From Candidatus Moraniibacteriota bacterium (GTDB lineage: Bacteria; Patescibacteriota; Minisyncoccia; Moranbacterales; UBA9337): a stretch of DNA of 10,298 bases. A model generated the notes under the pieces. The model searched no databases, had not been told where the DNA came from, and saw only the letters and a list, made by a program, of their open reading frames with translations. Position numbers and translations under genes: made by a program. Below, in pieces: positions 1 to 6,851 of the stretch. The stretch is taken from contig JAGYNK010000110.1 of assembly GCA_018400055.1 (NCBI GenBank), forward strand, positions 1-10,298, in the 5' to 3' direction. The first letter of the stretch is position 1. Every line of letters begins with the position of its first letter.

Positions 1-69
1 ATTGTAGTAAAAATATTTAATATTTAATAAATTAATAAAATAAATCAATAAATAATTCTGGAAAATATT

Positions 70-495
70 ATGATTTTTCTTAATTTTTTACATTTGGCCG
101 GAATTATTATTATGGTTGGCAGTGTTACCGTCATAGATGTTTTTGGTTTTATTTCTAGGAATAGCAGAAAATGGACTGATAATACAATTGAAGCCCATTA
201 TATAACTAAGCCCCTGATTTGGTTTGGGGCGATTTTAACTTCAATAACTTGGATTATTTTGTTATTTTATATTGAATTTGATATTTATGCCAAATTAAAA
301 ACCGCGATTATTCCATTACTGCTTTTAAACGGAGCTTTTTTATCTTTTTATATCAGTCCGATTCTTTCAAAGCAAAGAGGAAAAGGGGAATTGCTTTCAA
401 AAAAATTAAAATTAAAAATAGCAGTTAGCTTCATAATATCATTAACGCTAAATTGGTTATTTGTTTTATTAACTATTTTTATTTTGACAAAATGA
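70..495 (+). CDS. Small four-segment integral membrane protein, function unknown
   Basis: A 141-residue, very hydrophobic protein with four likely membrane helices at about residues 4-26, 47-67, 74-97 and 116-138. Helix 1 contains a His (H8) followed by a Gly-rich stretch (MVGSVTVID), and a basic segment (about 101-117, KQRGKG and KKLKLK) precedes helix 4 and probably faces the cytoplasm. The layout vaguely recalls small four-helix CopD/DUF2269-like membrane proteins, but I see no decisive motif and do not assign a family. The ATG at 70 has only a weak upstream purine run (CTGGAA). The stop codon TGA at 493-495 overlaps the uvsE start in ATGA, so the two are probably translationally coupled. 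A role linked to DNA damage is guilt by association only. The gene is confidently real; its function is unknown. Confidence 0.75.
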   Translation: MIFLNFLHLAGIIIMVGSVTVIDVFGFISRNSRKWTDNTIEAHYITKPLIWFGAILTSITWIILLFYIEFDIYAKLKTAIIPLLLLNGAFLSFYISPILSKQRGKGELLSKKLKLKIAVSFIISLTLNWLFVLLTIFILTK

Positions 496-1367
496 AAATT
501 GGATATCCATGCATTAACAGAACAGTTGGTTGCACGCCCAATAGAACATTTAGACTGGCTTCATACAGTAAGGAAAGACTGGTTGAAACAATCCAGCTTA
601 ACTTAGATTGTCTTAAAAAAACACTGGAATTTAATGTAAAAAACAATTTATTATTTTTTAGAATTGGCAGTCCCTTGGTTCCTTTTGCCTCTCATCCTGT
701 TTGCAAATTTAACTGGCAGAAAAAATTTAAAGGACAATTTAAGGAAATAGGGAACTATTTTAAAAAAAATAAATTTAGAGTTAATATGCATCCTGACCAA
801 TTTGTGATTATCAATGCTCTTAAAGAAGATATTGTTAAAAGAAGTGTTAGGGAGATTAAATATCACTGCGATGTTTTAGATTTATTAGGATTAGATGAAT
901 CAGCTAAAATTCAAATACATGTTGGCGGAGTTTATGGCGATAAAAAATCTGCGATGGAAAGGTTTATTGAAGTTTATAAAAAATTGCCTTTTGCAATAAA
1001 AAAAAGATTGGTAATAGAAAATGATCATTTAAGTTATAGTTTAAAAGATTGTTTATATATTTTTAAAAAAACTGAAATTCCAATTATTTTTGATTTTTTT
1101 CATCACGAATGTTTGAATAATGGAGAAAATCGTAGAAGCGCTTTAATTAAGGCAATGAAGACATGGAAGAAAAAAGACGGAAAACTGATGGCCGATTATA
1201 GTATTCAAAAAAAGAAAGCAATAAAAGGAAGCCATGCAGAAAGCATTGATATCAGAAAATTCAAAAATTTTCTTAGTGATGTAAAAGACCTTGATTTTGA
1301 TTTAATGTTAGAAATAAAAGACAAGGAAAAATCAGCTTTGAAGGCCATAAATATTTTAGAAAAATAA
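492..1367 (+). CDS. uvsE: UV damage endonuclease UvsE/UvdE
   Basis: A 291-residue TIM-barrel endonuclease of the UVDE family, which nicks DNA immediately 5' of UV photoproducts and other lesions to start alternative excision repair. Seen in the sequence: the N-terminal signature GYPCINRTVGC (4-14), FRIGSPLVPFASHP (56-69), MHPDQF (99-104; H100 metal ligand, Q103/F104 at the lesion-probing positions), IQIHVGG (H143), VIENDH (E176), IIFDFFHHE (D201, H204), GSHAESID (H248) and LMLEIKDKE (E274). These match the metal-binding residues known from the Thermus enzyme. One site differs: where that enzyme has K-x-H this protein has M233-A-D235. The ATG at 492 is chosen because homology begins exactly there and it forms an ATGA overlap with the preceding gene; the in-frame ATG at 453 lies inside the upstream gene and would add 13 unrelated residues. 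Length is normal for bacterial members. Confidence 0.93.
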   Translation: MKIGYPCINRTVGCTPNRTFRLASYSKERLVETIQLNLDCLKKTLEFNVKNNLLFFRIGSPLVPFASHPVCKFNWQKKFKGQFKEIGNYFKKNKFRVNMHPDQFVIINALKEDIVKRSVREIKYHCDVLDLLGLDESAKIQIHVGGVYGDKKSAMERFIEVYKKLPFAIKKRLVIENDHLSYSLKDCLYIFKKTEIPIIFDFFHHECLNNGENRRSALIKAMKTWKKKDGKLMADYSIQKKKAIKGSHAESIDIRKFKNFLSDVKDLDFDLMLEIKDKEKSALKAINILEK

Positions 1368-1408
1368 ACGAACAATCAGTCTGCCTTCTAGTTTCTTATC
1401 TAATTTAG

Positions 1409-1431
1409 TTAAGCTTCACTAGTCTGCTTAA
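1409..1431. repeat. Weak hairpin carrying an interspersed repeat word
   Basis: TTAAGC at 1409-1414 pairs with GCTTAA at 1426-1431 across an 11-nt loop. The stem is short and has no following T run, so it is a poor terminator. The 11-mer AGCTTCACTAG inside it (1412-1422) recurs exactly at 7928-7938, in the left repeat arm beside the four-helix-bundle gene. The spacer 1368-1538 also has AGTCTGC twice (1378-1384, 1421-1427). I see no other feature here except the promoter at 1491. Confidence 0.4.
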
Positions 1432-1490
1432 TTATTTCATCTGACACTTAAATTAACTATGGAAAAGACATTATGCATTTTCTTATTTTA

Positions 1491-1499
1491 TGTTATAAT
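1491..1499 (+). promoter_or_regulatory. Extended -10 promoter for the surface-protein pair
   Basis: TGTTATAAT is a perfect TATAAT (1494-1499) with the TGn extension. The -35 position 17 bp upstream (TTATGC, 1471-1476) is poor, which is normal for extended -10 promoters. Transcription would start near 1506, giving a leader of about 33 nt before the ATG at 1539. It is the only good promoter in the 171-bp spacer after uvsE. Confidence 0.6.
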
Positions 1500-1538
1500 A
1501 ATTAACAATTAAAGCGTAACCATTAAAATAAAAATAAA

Positions 1539-4500
1539 ATGAGTGAAATTAAAAATTTCTTTACAAAAAAACCATTTAAGGTGCTAAGTTTTTTTATTTT
1601 CTTAGTAGCTGTAGCCGTTTTTTGGAAAATTAATTCTTCCAACGCCGGAGCTATAACTAATATGTCGGTTAGCGTTTCTGACGAACAATATACTTTCCAA
1701 TTCAAGCCGGCTAGTGCTATTCCGGTAGGAGGAAAAATTAACATTATTTTTGAATCAGGAGGATCTTATGGTGATGAAACGGAACTTCCTATTGAGGGAA
1801 CCACCCTTAATCTTACTAAAAAAGCCGGAACCTCAGCGCAAATTGGCGATCTTAATTACGTTGTTAATAACTGGCTGGTAGCAGAAGTAGATAGTCAAAT
1901 CAGTGGCGGAAGCACGGTAACTATTATAGCTGACGGATTTGAAAATCCATCCACCGGAAGATATCCGGCTATTTTTTATACTGCAAATAGTTCTGATGAT
2001 TTAATTGACGGATCTGATGAAAGTATTGAGGAATCAATTTATCGGGCTTATTACAATATCGGTACCCCCATTGCTTATGGACGGGTTCTTGATCCGGACG
2101 GCGACCCGGTTGGAAGCACTTGGGTAGACGTTGACACTAATGATACTACCAGTGGCAGCCATATTTGGGGATATGGCAATACCGATGAACTGGGCTATTT
2201 TAGCATCAGTGATTTGGAAGGCACCGGTGATCCGCTTAATGGGGCCAGCTTGAAATTCACCGCTTACGCTTCCAGTGATACTAACTGGGGGACCAGTGAT
2301 TCAGTGTCCAAAACTTACAACACCGGCTCAACAATTAATGTTGGAAATCTCCAGTTTACTGAACCGACCAAAACCATCCAAGGAACAGTTAAATATCCGG
2401 ATGGATCGCCGGTAACCAATGCTAAAGTTGAAATGTGGTCAACTGGAGGAGGAATGGGTTGGAAAGAAGTAGATACGGATTCCAATGGCTCTTATAGCAC
2501 TTTGGTCAAGGGAGGTCAATGGGACGTTATGCCCGGTACCTCAGGATTGGAAGAGGAAGCTGACTGGGCTTATGGTATGATGCCCGGTTCAGTATGCTTT
2601 AAAAAAGATAGCTCCGAAGAATCATGCACTTTAAATTTTACTGTCCAACGAGCTAATTCTTATATTACCGGAAAAGTAATCTTGCCGAACGGCTCTGTTC
2701 CAAGTGATACCTCCTTTTTCCATGTTGGCGCTCATTCTATGACTGGCGGGGGTGGCGATGCTCAGTTAAACTCCAATGGAACTTTCAGTATAAAAATTCC
2801 TAGTGGATCTTATCAATTGGAAATTGACGATCGGGAAAGAAATTATGCCCAACCGGATATAGATTCCATCACCGTAGGAGAAAATGAAACAGTTAATTTA
2901 GGCACTATTCAATTAATTGAAAGAAATTCTCACATCACAGCTAAATTTGTAGATGAAAATGGGAATCCATTAAATGGGGTTGAAGTACACGCTTTTAGAA
3001 AAAAAGGTATGGGATGGGCAACGGAAAGTTCTAATTCTAATGGAAATCTAAACTTAAATGTTTTTTCGGGAACCTGGATGTTTGAAGTAGGGCTTCTAGT
3101 TCAAGGTAGTCATAATTATGTAATTGAAAGCACTCCTCCACCAATTACTATTGCAGCCAATGAAACTAAATCATTAGGAACCTTAACTATGGTGGATACC
3201 AATGCTACCATTTCCGGGAATATCCTGGATGGAAATGGAGAAACTGTTTCCGATATACAAGGATTTGTTTTTGCTGACAAGACCGGCCAAGAGGCTTTTA
3301 TGGGTCCAGGCATGGGAGGAACGGTTGATCGGGGAAGATATACCATCAGTGTAGTTCCCGGCACCTATAACGTCGGTGTTGGAATTATGCCGGGCAGCGG
3401 ATATTCTTCCAGCGGAACCAGTGAGGTTACGGTCGCTAAAGATCAGACAGTTACTTTGAATATCACTATTTACGAAAATGATATGACTATTAACGGAACC
3501 ATTAAAGATGAAGACGGCAACATAGTGAAAAATACTTTTATGGAGATTTTTGCTACCGGCGGCATGGGTTGCTGGCAAAATGCCTTCTTGGATCAAACTA
3601 CCGGAACTTATGAACTGGAAATAGCTTCCGCTATTAATAATTGGAATCTGGGATATTTTGTTGATCCTGCTAGCGGATATTTTTCCCAAAATTTAACTGA
3701 TAGCAAAGTCTCGGGAAATTCCGGCGATACCATCACTAAAAATATTACAGTGAGAAAAATAGACGCCACCATTAGCGGAGTGGTTTTGGATGGTAACGGC
3801 CAGCCTATGAGTGACGTCTTTGTTTTTGCGGATAACAGAGGCATGGATACCGAAAGGCAGGAAGTAGGCTTTATGGGACCAATGTTTATGCAGGACAATC
3901 TTTCTGATTCTAATGGAGAATTTACCATAGAAATTCCTCATGGTACTTATAAATTAGGCGCTTCCCTTCCGCCAGGCAGCCGTCCGGATTTGATTAATCC
4001 TCGCCGCGTGGAAGTGGAAGTGGGAGCCAATGAAACTGTTTCCGGTGTGGAATTAGCTTTTTTAAATGCCAATGTGGAAATATCCGGAAAAATTGAATTA
4101 GACGGAGAGGCAGAAGAAGCCTTTATTTGGGCTTATTCCGATGAAGGAGGCTATACCCAAACCGAATCTGATGCTAATGGAGATTATATTTTAAATGTTA
4201 CCGAAGATGATGAATGGCATCTGGGAGTTAACAGTGATATAGATGAAACCAACGATTATATTGAAGGCTCCGAAAAAATAGTTTCTACTGAGGAAACTAC
4301 CGAAGTTGATTTGGATTTTGACCTAACTACCCACGAAGACGGGTTAATAACACCAGTCACCAAAAGCTTTACCGCTTCTAATTCCCAAGTGTCTAATTTA
4401 AGCGACGGTTCTTCTGTGATTGTTCCCGCTAATGCTATGGCTACCAGCGGAACAGTTTCCTTAAGTGCTTCTTCTACCTCTGAACTTCCCCATACTACAA

Positions 4501-5351
4501 ACTTAAAGCCCTTGACCACCGGACTGGAATTAACCGCTAATAATCTTACCAGCGGCAATTCCATAACTTCTTTTAATTCTGACGTAATGATTACTATGCC
4601 TTACAATGAGGATACGGTGGAAGCCGGTTTGATTACAGAAGGCGATTTAGTGGCGGCTTATTGGGATGAAAATAATGGTGTGTGGCAGCCGATGGAAAAT
4701 TATTCCATTGACGAAGAAAATAATACTGTAAGTTTTTCCACTGGACACTTTACTACTTTTGCCATAGTATCAGACACCATAAATGGCGGAGAACTTTCTG
4801 ATATTGATGAAACAGAATCTGGTGCCCGACCCAAAATTTATGACTGGAAAGCGGAACGTTATTTTAACGCCACGGAGGATCCGGAAGAAAGATTAAAATT
4901 ATTATTAAGAGGCTTGCATATGCATGATGATTCTATCGTTACCATCGGTTACAAAGAAGCGGATTCGGTCTCTTCTTATAGTGGAGGCAAAAGACTGATT
5001 GCTAAGTTTGATTGGGATGATTTAGATAAAAATTACGATCCCCTTAGATATATAAGAGTTACCAATCCCGACGGCAAAGAAAGAAAAGTCTATAAGAAAT
5101 TTGATTTAAGAAACATCCCGCTGCGCGTACCGGACGGTCCAATTGACAGCATTACCACGGAAGGAATCTTTAATTTACAATTAATTCTCAAAAATAATGA
5201 CTTTTACCATCATCCGGAAATCACCGGCTACTTCGGACCGATTACTCAACAGGCCTTAATAGAATTTCAATCCCAGAATGGTCTGTCAACAACCGGAACA
5301 GTAAATGAAGATACTCGCCAAAAATTATTGGAAGCAAGAGCTAATATATAA
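1539..5351 (+). CDS. Giant secreted surface protein: eight carboxypeptidase-regulatory-like repeats plus peptidoglycan-binding domain
   Basis: A 1270-residue exported protein. Basic N-terminus, hydrophobic segment at about 14-29 and SNAGA (34-38) form a signal peptide or anchor. Next comes an N-terminal Ig-like domain (about 38-175). Eight consecutive beta-sandwich repeats of the carboxypeptidase regulatory-like type follow, at about 177-275, 278-371, 374-461, 464-553, 555-646, 648-740, 743-842 and 845-928; each starts with a pattern like ISGxVxDxxGxP and has a DSNGxY-type turn. Residues about 935-1080 form a ZU5-like domain ending in HFTTF (1070-1074), then a TIG/Ig-like domain (about 1098-1183) and a C-terminal PG_binding_1 domain (about 1203-1266, with TGYFGPITQQALIEFQ). 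It is probably held to the cell wall by the C-terminus and projects outward. Cysteines are few (C353, C363, C678). There is no Shine-Dalgarno sequence; the ATG follows an A-rich leader. The domain layout is well supported; the biological role (adhesion, surface layer) is inferred. Confidence 0.85.
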   Translation: MSEIKNFFTKKPFKVLSFFIFLVAVAVFWKINSSNAGAITNMSVSVSDEQYTFQFKPASAIPVGGKINIIFESGGSYGDETELPIEGTTLNLTKKAGTSAQIGDLNYVVNNWLVAEVDSQISGGSTVTIIADGFENPSTGRYPAIFYTANSSDDLIDGSDESIEESIYRAYYNIGTPIAYGRVLDPDGDPVGSTWVDVDTNDTTSGSHIWGYGNTDELGYFSISDLEGTGDPLNGASLKFTAYASSDTNWGTSDSVSKTYNTGSTINVGNLQFTEPTKTIQGTVKYPDGSPVTNAKVEMWSTGGGMGWKEVDTDSNGSYSTLVKGGQWDVMPGTSGLEEEADWAYGMMPGSVCFKKDSSEESCTLNFTVQRANSYITGKVILPNGSVPSDTSFFHVGAHSMTGGGGDAQLNSNGTFSIKIPSGSYQLEIDDRERNYAQPDIDSITVGENETVNLGTIQLIERNSHITAKFVDENGNPLNGVEVHAFRKKGMGWATESSNSNGNLNLNVFSGTWMFEVGLLVQGSHNYVIESTPPPITIAANETKSLGTLTMVDTNATISGNILDGNGETVSDIQGFVFADKTGQEAFMGPGMGGTVDRGRYTISVVPGTYNVGVGIMPGSGYSSSGTSEVTVAKDQTVTLNITIYENDMTINGTIKDEDGNIVKNTFMEIFATGGMGCWQNAFLDQTTGTYELEIASAINNWNLGYFVDPASGYFSQNLTDSKVSGNSGDTITKNITVRKIDATISGVVLDGNGQPMSDVFVFADNRGMDTERQEVGFMGPMFMQDNLSDSNGEFTIEIPHGTYKLGASLPPGSRPDLINPRRVEVEVGANETVSGVELAFLNANVEISGKIELDGEAEEAFIWAYSDEGGYTQTESDANGDYILNVTEDDEWHLGVNSDIDETNDYIEGSEKIVSTEETTEVDLDFDLTTHEDGLITPVTKSFTASNSQVSNLSDGSSVIVPANAMATSGTVSLSASSTSELPHTTNLKPLTTGLELTANNLTSGNSITSFNSDVMITMPYNEDTVEAGLITEGDLVAAYWDENNGVWQPMENYSIDEENNTVSFSTGHFTTFAIVSDTINGGELSDIDETESGARPKIYDWKAERYFNATEDPEERLKLLLRGLHMHDDSIVTIGYKEADSVSSYSGGKRLIAKFDWDDLDKNYDPLRYIRVTNPDGKERKVYKKFDLRNIPLRVPDGPIDSITTEGIFNLQLILKNNDFYHHPEITGYFGPITQQALIEFQSQNGLSTTGTVNEDTRQKLLEARANI

Positions 5352-5385
5352 AAATAAATAAAATAAATAATTAATAAAAAATGAT

Positions 5386-6519
5386 ATGAAAAAAATATTA
5401 ATTTCAATGGCATATTCGGTGTTTTTCTTATCAGGTTTTTTTATTGTATTCGGTCTGTTAAATAATGCCCAAGCCATAGAACAAGAAAATATGGAAGGAA
5501 GTCCAGATGATAATGAAAATCATTTTATTTGGGGGATAATGTCTCAACTTCAAACTCCGGATGATTCTGATTGTAATGCAGTAGCTCAAACCGAGTTGCT
5601 ATCGGAAGGAATAGCTGCTGGAGAAGCTGCTATAATAGCTACTGAAGCCTGCGCCGGCATAGCTTCTATGAGAACCAATATGGAATCCGATATGTCTTCG
5701 GGCGGAGAAGGAGCAGAAACAAATCTTTGGGAAGCGACTGATTGGCACGCCGTGGAGAATCTTTATTTCGAGCACAGCACTAACGGAGTGGCTGACGGGA
5801 GAATAGCTTTTAGTCAGCCAATTGATTTTATGAGCTATGCATTTATGAATTTTATGATGAATTTTAGAAATAATATGCAGGCTAGCCAGGGTTATATAAG
5901 TTTAAATGCGGATACAGTAGGAGGTTTTGCTGATTATGGGGCCACTTTAACTATGTATAATGTTCCCGAGTTTGATGACCCGATTATATTGGTAGATGGA
6001 GAAGAAGACGCAGAAGGAATTGTTTCCAATCTTGTTTATAACAGAGAAGACAATACTCTGACTTTTTCAGCCGATCACTTTTCATCTTTTGAAGCGGTGG
6101 AAAGCTCTTCTCTTAATGCTCCGGATATAAAAAAAATAAAAGTGAGAAAATTCATAAGTTCCAATGGTCATAAAAAAGTAAGAGTGGTCGTCCGAGGAAA
6201 AAAGTTTGATAAGGACGTAGAGATAAAACTGGGAAGTCGAGATTCCCATAAGACAAGAAGAGATGTTAAAAAAGGAATGGATAAAGTGGAAGCTCACTTT
6301 AATTTAGATGATTTGTTAAATAGCGGCCATCGGAAGTTGACCGTGCATGTGATTAATCCCGAAGGTTCCACCACTGATTACAGCGACAAAGTTGATTTAA
6401 AAGACATAAAAGCTCTCAAACTTTGGAAATATGAAAAAATATACAAGGATCACGAAATGAATAAAAGACAATCAGCACTAGGTTTTGTGAATAACAATCT
6501 GGAATATTACCGACCTTAA
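5386..6519 (+). CDS. Secreted protein sharing the tail modules of the upstream surface protein
   Basis: A 377-residue exported protein with a signal peptide (residues 1-30, cleavage probably after AQA). After an Ala-rich segment with two Cys (C63, C89) there is a beta-rich domain (about 113-237) of the kind starting NLYFEHSTNGVADGRIAF and ending LTFSADHFSSF, then a TIG/Ig-like domain (about 246-334) with FNLDDL and VINPEG. The last two modules parallel those of the neighbour (VSFSTGHFTTF; KFDWDDL; VTNPDG), so the two proteins share ancestry in that part. It lacks the peptidoglycan-binding domain and ends in a charged tail (about 335-377). The gap to the upstream stop is 34 nt of nearly pure A/T with no terminator, so the pair is probably one transcript. 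The start at 5386 is fixed by the signal peptide; an ATG 5 bases earlier reads ATG ATA TGA and stops. The function is unknown; a partner of the larger surface protein is likely. Confidence 0.8.
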   Translation: MKKILISMAYSVFFLSGFFIVFGLLNNAQAIEQENMEGSPDDNENHFIWGIMSQLQTPDDSDCNAVAQTELLSEGIAAGEAAIIATEACAGIASMRTNMESDMSSGGEGAETNLWEATDWHAVENLYFEHSTNGVADGRIAFSQPIDFMSYAFMNFMMNFRNNMQASQGYISLNADTVGGFADYGATLTMYNVPEFDDPIILVDGEEDAEGIVSNLVYNREDNTLTFSADHFSSFEAVESSSLNAPDIKKIKVRKFISSNGHKKVRVVVRGKKFDKDVEIKLGSRDSHKTRRDVKKGMDKVEAHFNLDDLLNSGHRKLTVHVINPEGSTTDYSDKVDLKDIKALKLWKYEKIYKDHEMNKRQSALGFVNNNLEYYRP

Positions 6520-6545
6520 TTTATTTTTCAAAAAAAGATAGTTTT

Positions 6546-6605
6546 AAAAGCACTTACTCTTCTCCAATGGCGAATCGGTCTCTGGCTGAAAATAAGTGCT
6601 TTTTT
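6546..6605 (+). terminator. Rho-independent terminator with an unusually long loop
   Basis: AAAAGCACTTA (6546-6556) pairs perfectly with TAAGTGCTTTT (6593-6603), and six T follow from 6600. The loop is 36 nt, far longer than the usual 3-8. Pairing can extend outward (GTTTT at 6541-6545 against AAAAC at 6606-6610) if two T bulge. Because A and T runs flank both sides it may act in both directions. It closes the surface-protein operon 26 nt after the stop. Confidence 0.65.
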
Positions 6606-6608
6606 AAA

Positions 6609-6631
6609 ACTTAAAAATATTTTAAGTTTTT
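6609..6631 (+). terminator. Second, AT-only terminator-like hairpin
   Basis: ACTTAAAA (6609-6616) and TTTTAAGT (6620-6627) are perfect inverted copies around an ATA loop, followed by a T run to 6631. The stem has only one G-C pair, so alone it would be weak; it may back up the hairpin just before it. Confidence 0.4.
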
Positions 6632-6656
6632 ACTTAATTTGAAACTGATTGCCTAA

Positions 6657-6677
6657 AATTTACATATGATGTAAATT
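6657..6677. promoter_or_regulatory. Perfect 9-bp inverted repeat, operator-like
   Basis: AATTTACAT (6657-6665) and ATGTAAATT (6669-6677) are exact inverted copies around the 3-nt centre ATG. It sits 18 bp upstream of the TTGACA at 6696 and has no T run, so a dimeric repressor or activator site fits better than a terminator. No regulator gene is in view. Confidence 0.4.
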
Positions 6678-6716
6678 ATAGGTAAGGAATTTTGTTTGAC
6701 ATTAACTTAAATTTGC

Positions 6717-6804
6717 CATTCCCGACTTGATGGGTAATCTGGATTATTGGTTTATGTATATTCTCGCTGGAGCCTATCCCGTATTTATTACGGAGTGGGA
6801 AATG
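6717..6804. repeat. Palindromic REP/MITE-like repeat element, degenerate
   Basis: The ends are inverted relatives: CATTCCCG at the left and GGGAAATG at the right. Each half is itself a rough hairpin: CCC/GGG around GACTTGAT (6721-6733) on the left, and CCGTA (6779-6783) against TACGG (6789-6793) on the right. CTGG occurs at both inner borders (6739-6742, 6767-6770). The GC-richer sequence stands out from the AT-rich spacer. The layout is that of the dispersed palindromic repeats with CATTCCCG ends seen in many bacterial genomes; membership in a named family cannot be proven here. Confidence 0.5.
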
Positions 6805-6811
6805 ATATAGT
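6803..6811 (+). promoter_or_regulatory. Extended -10 promoter for the AI-2E permease
   Basis: TGATATAGT matches TGn-TATAAT with one mismatch (TATAGT, 6806-6811). No good -35 lies 17 bp upstream, because that position is inside the palindromic element. A consensus TTGACA lies further up at 6696-6701. The start would be near 6818, leaving a leader of about 34 nt with a Shine-Dalgarno sequence. Confidence 0.45.
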
Positions 6812-6839
6812 AAAAGTTAATTTAAATTTTTGGAAAAGT

Positions 6840-6844
6840 AAAGG
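6840..6844 (+). promoter_or_regulatory. Shine-Dalgarno site fixing the AI-2E permease start
   Basis: AAAGG lies 7 nt before the ATG at 6852. It favours this start over the in-frame ATG at 6747, whose extra 35 codons lie largely within the palindromic element and a non-conserved linker. Confidence 0.5.
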
Positions 6845-6851
6845 TAAAATT

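Larger units (their letters stand above)
6520..6851. other. Structured 332-bp intergenic region
   Basis: No credible gene here. An open frame runs from 6747 into the permease gene, but its first 35 codons are repeat DNA. In order the region holds a long-loop terminator hairpin (6546-6605), a second AT-only hairpin with a T run (6609-6631), a perfect 9-bp inverted repeat (6657-6677), an isolated TTGACA (6696-6701), a palindromic repeat element (6717-6804), an extended -10 (6803-6811) and a Shine-Dalgarno sequence (6840-6844). Confidence 0.7.

Noticed and set aside
1..69. Promoter before the first membrane gene
   Set aside because: Almost pure A/T; many TATTTA-like words occur but no paired -35 and -10 stands out, and the true promoter may lie left of the window.
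453..491. Upstream start for uvsE at 453
   Set aside because: The extra 13 residues are hydrophobic, unrelated to the family, and encoded within the preceding membrane-protein gene in another frame; family homology starts at 492.
3183..3689. 168-codon open frame on the minus strand
   Set aside because: It lies wholly inside the large surface-protein gene, has no recognisable domain, and overlaps other such frames; it is a shadow.
1539..5351. Carboxypeptidase enzyme
   Set aside because: Only the regulatory-like beta-sandwich repeats are present; there is no zinc peptidase catalytic domain.
6747..6851. GIY-YIG endonuclease remnant (VYVYSRW, IYYGVGNDIVK) ahead of the permease
   Set aside because: The resemblance comes from translating the palindromic repeat (TATTACGGAGTGGG gives YYGVG). 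Much of the segment is explained by that element, and no conserved catalytic Arg/Glu region follows.
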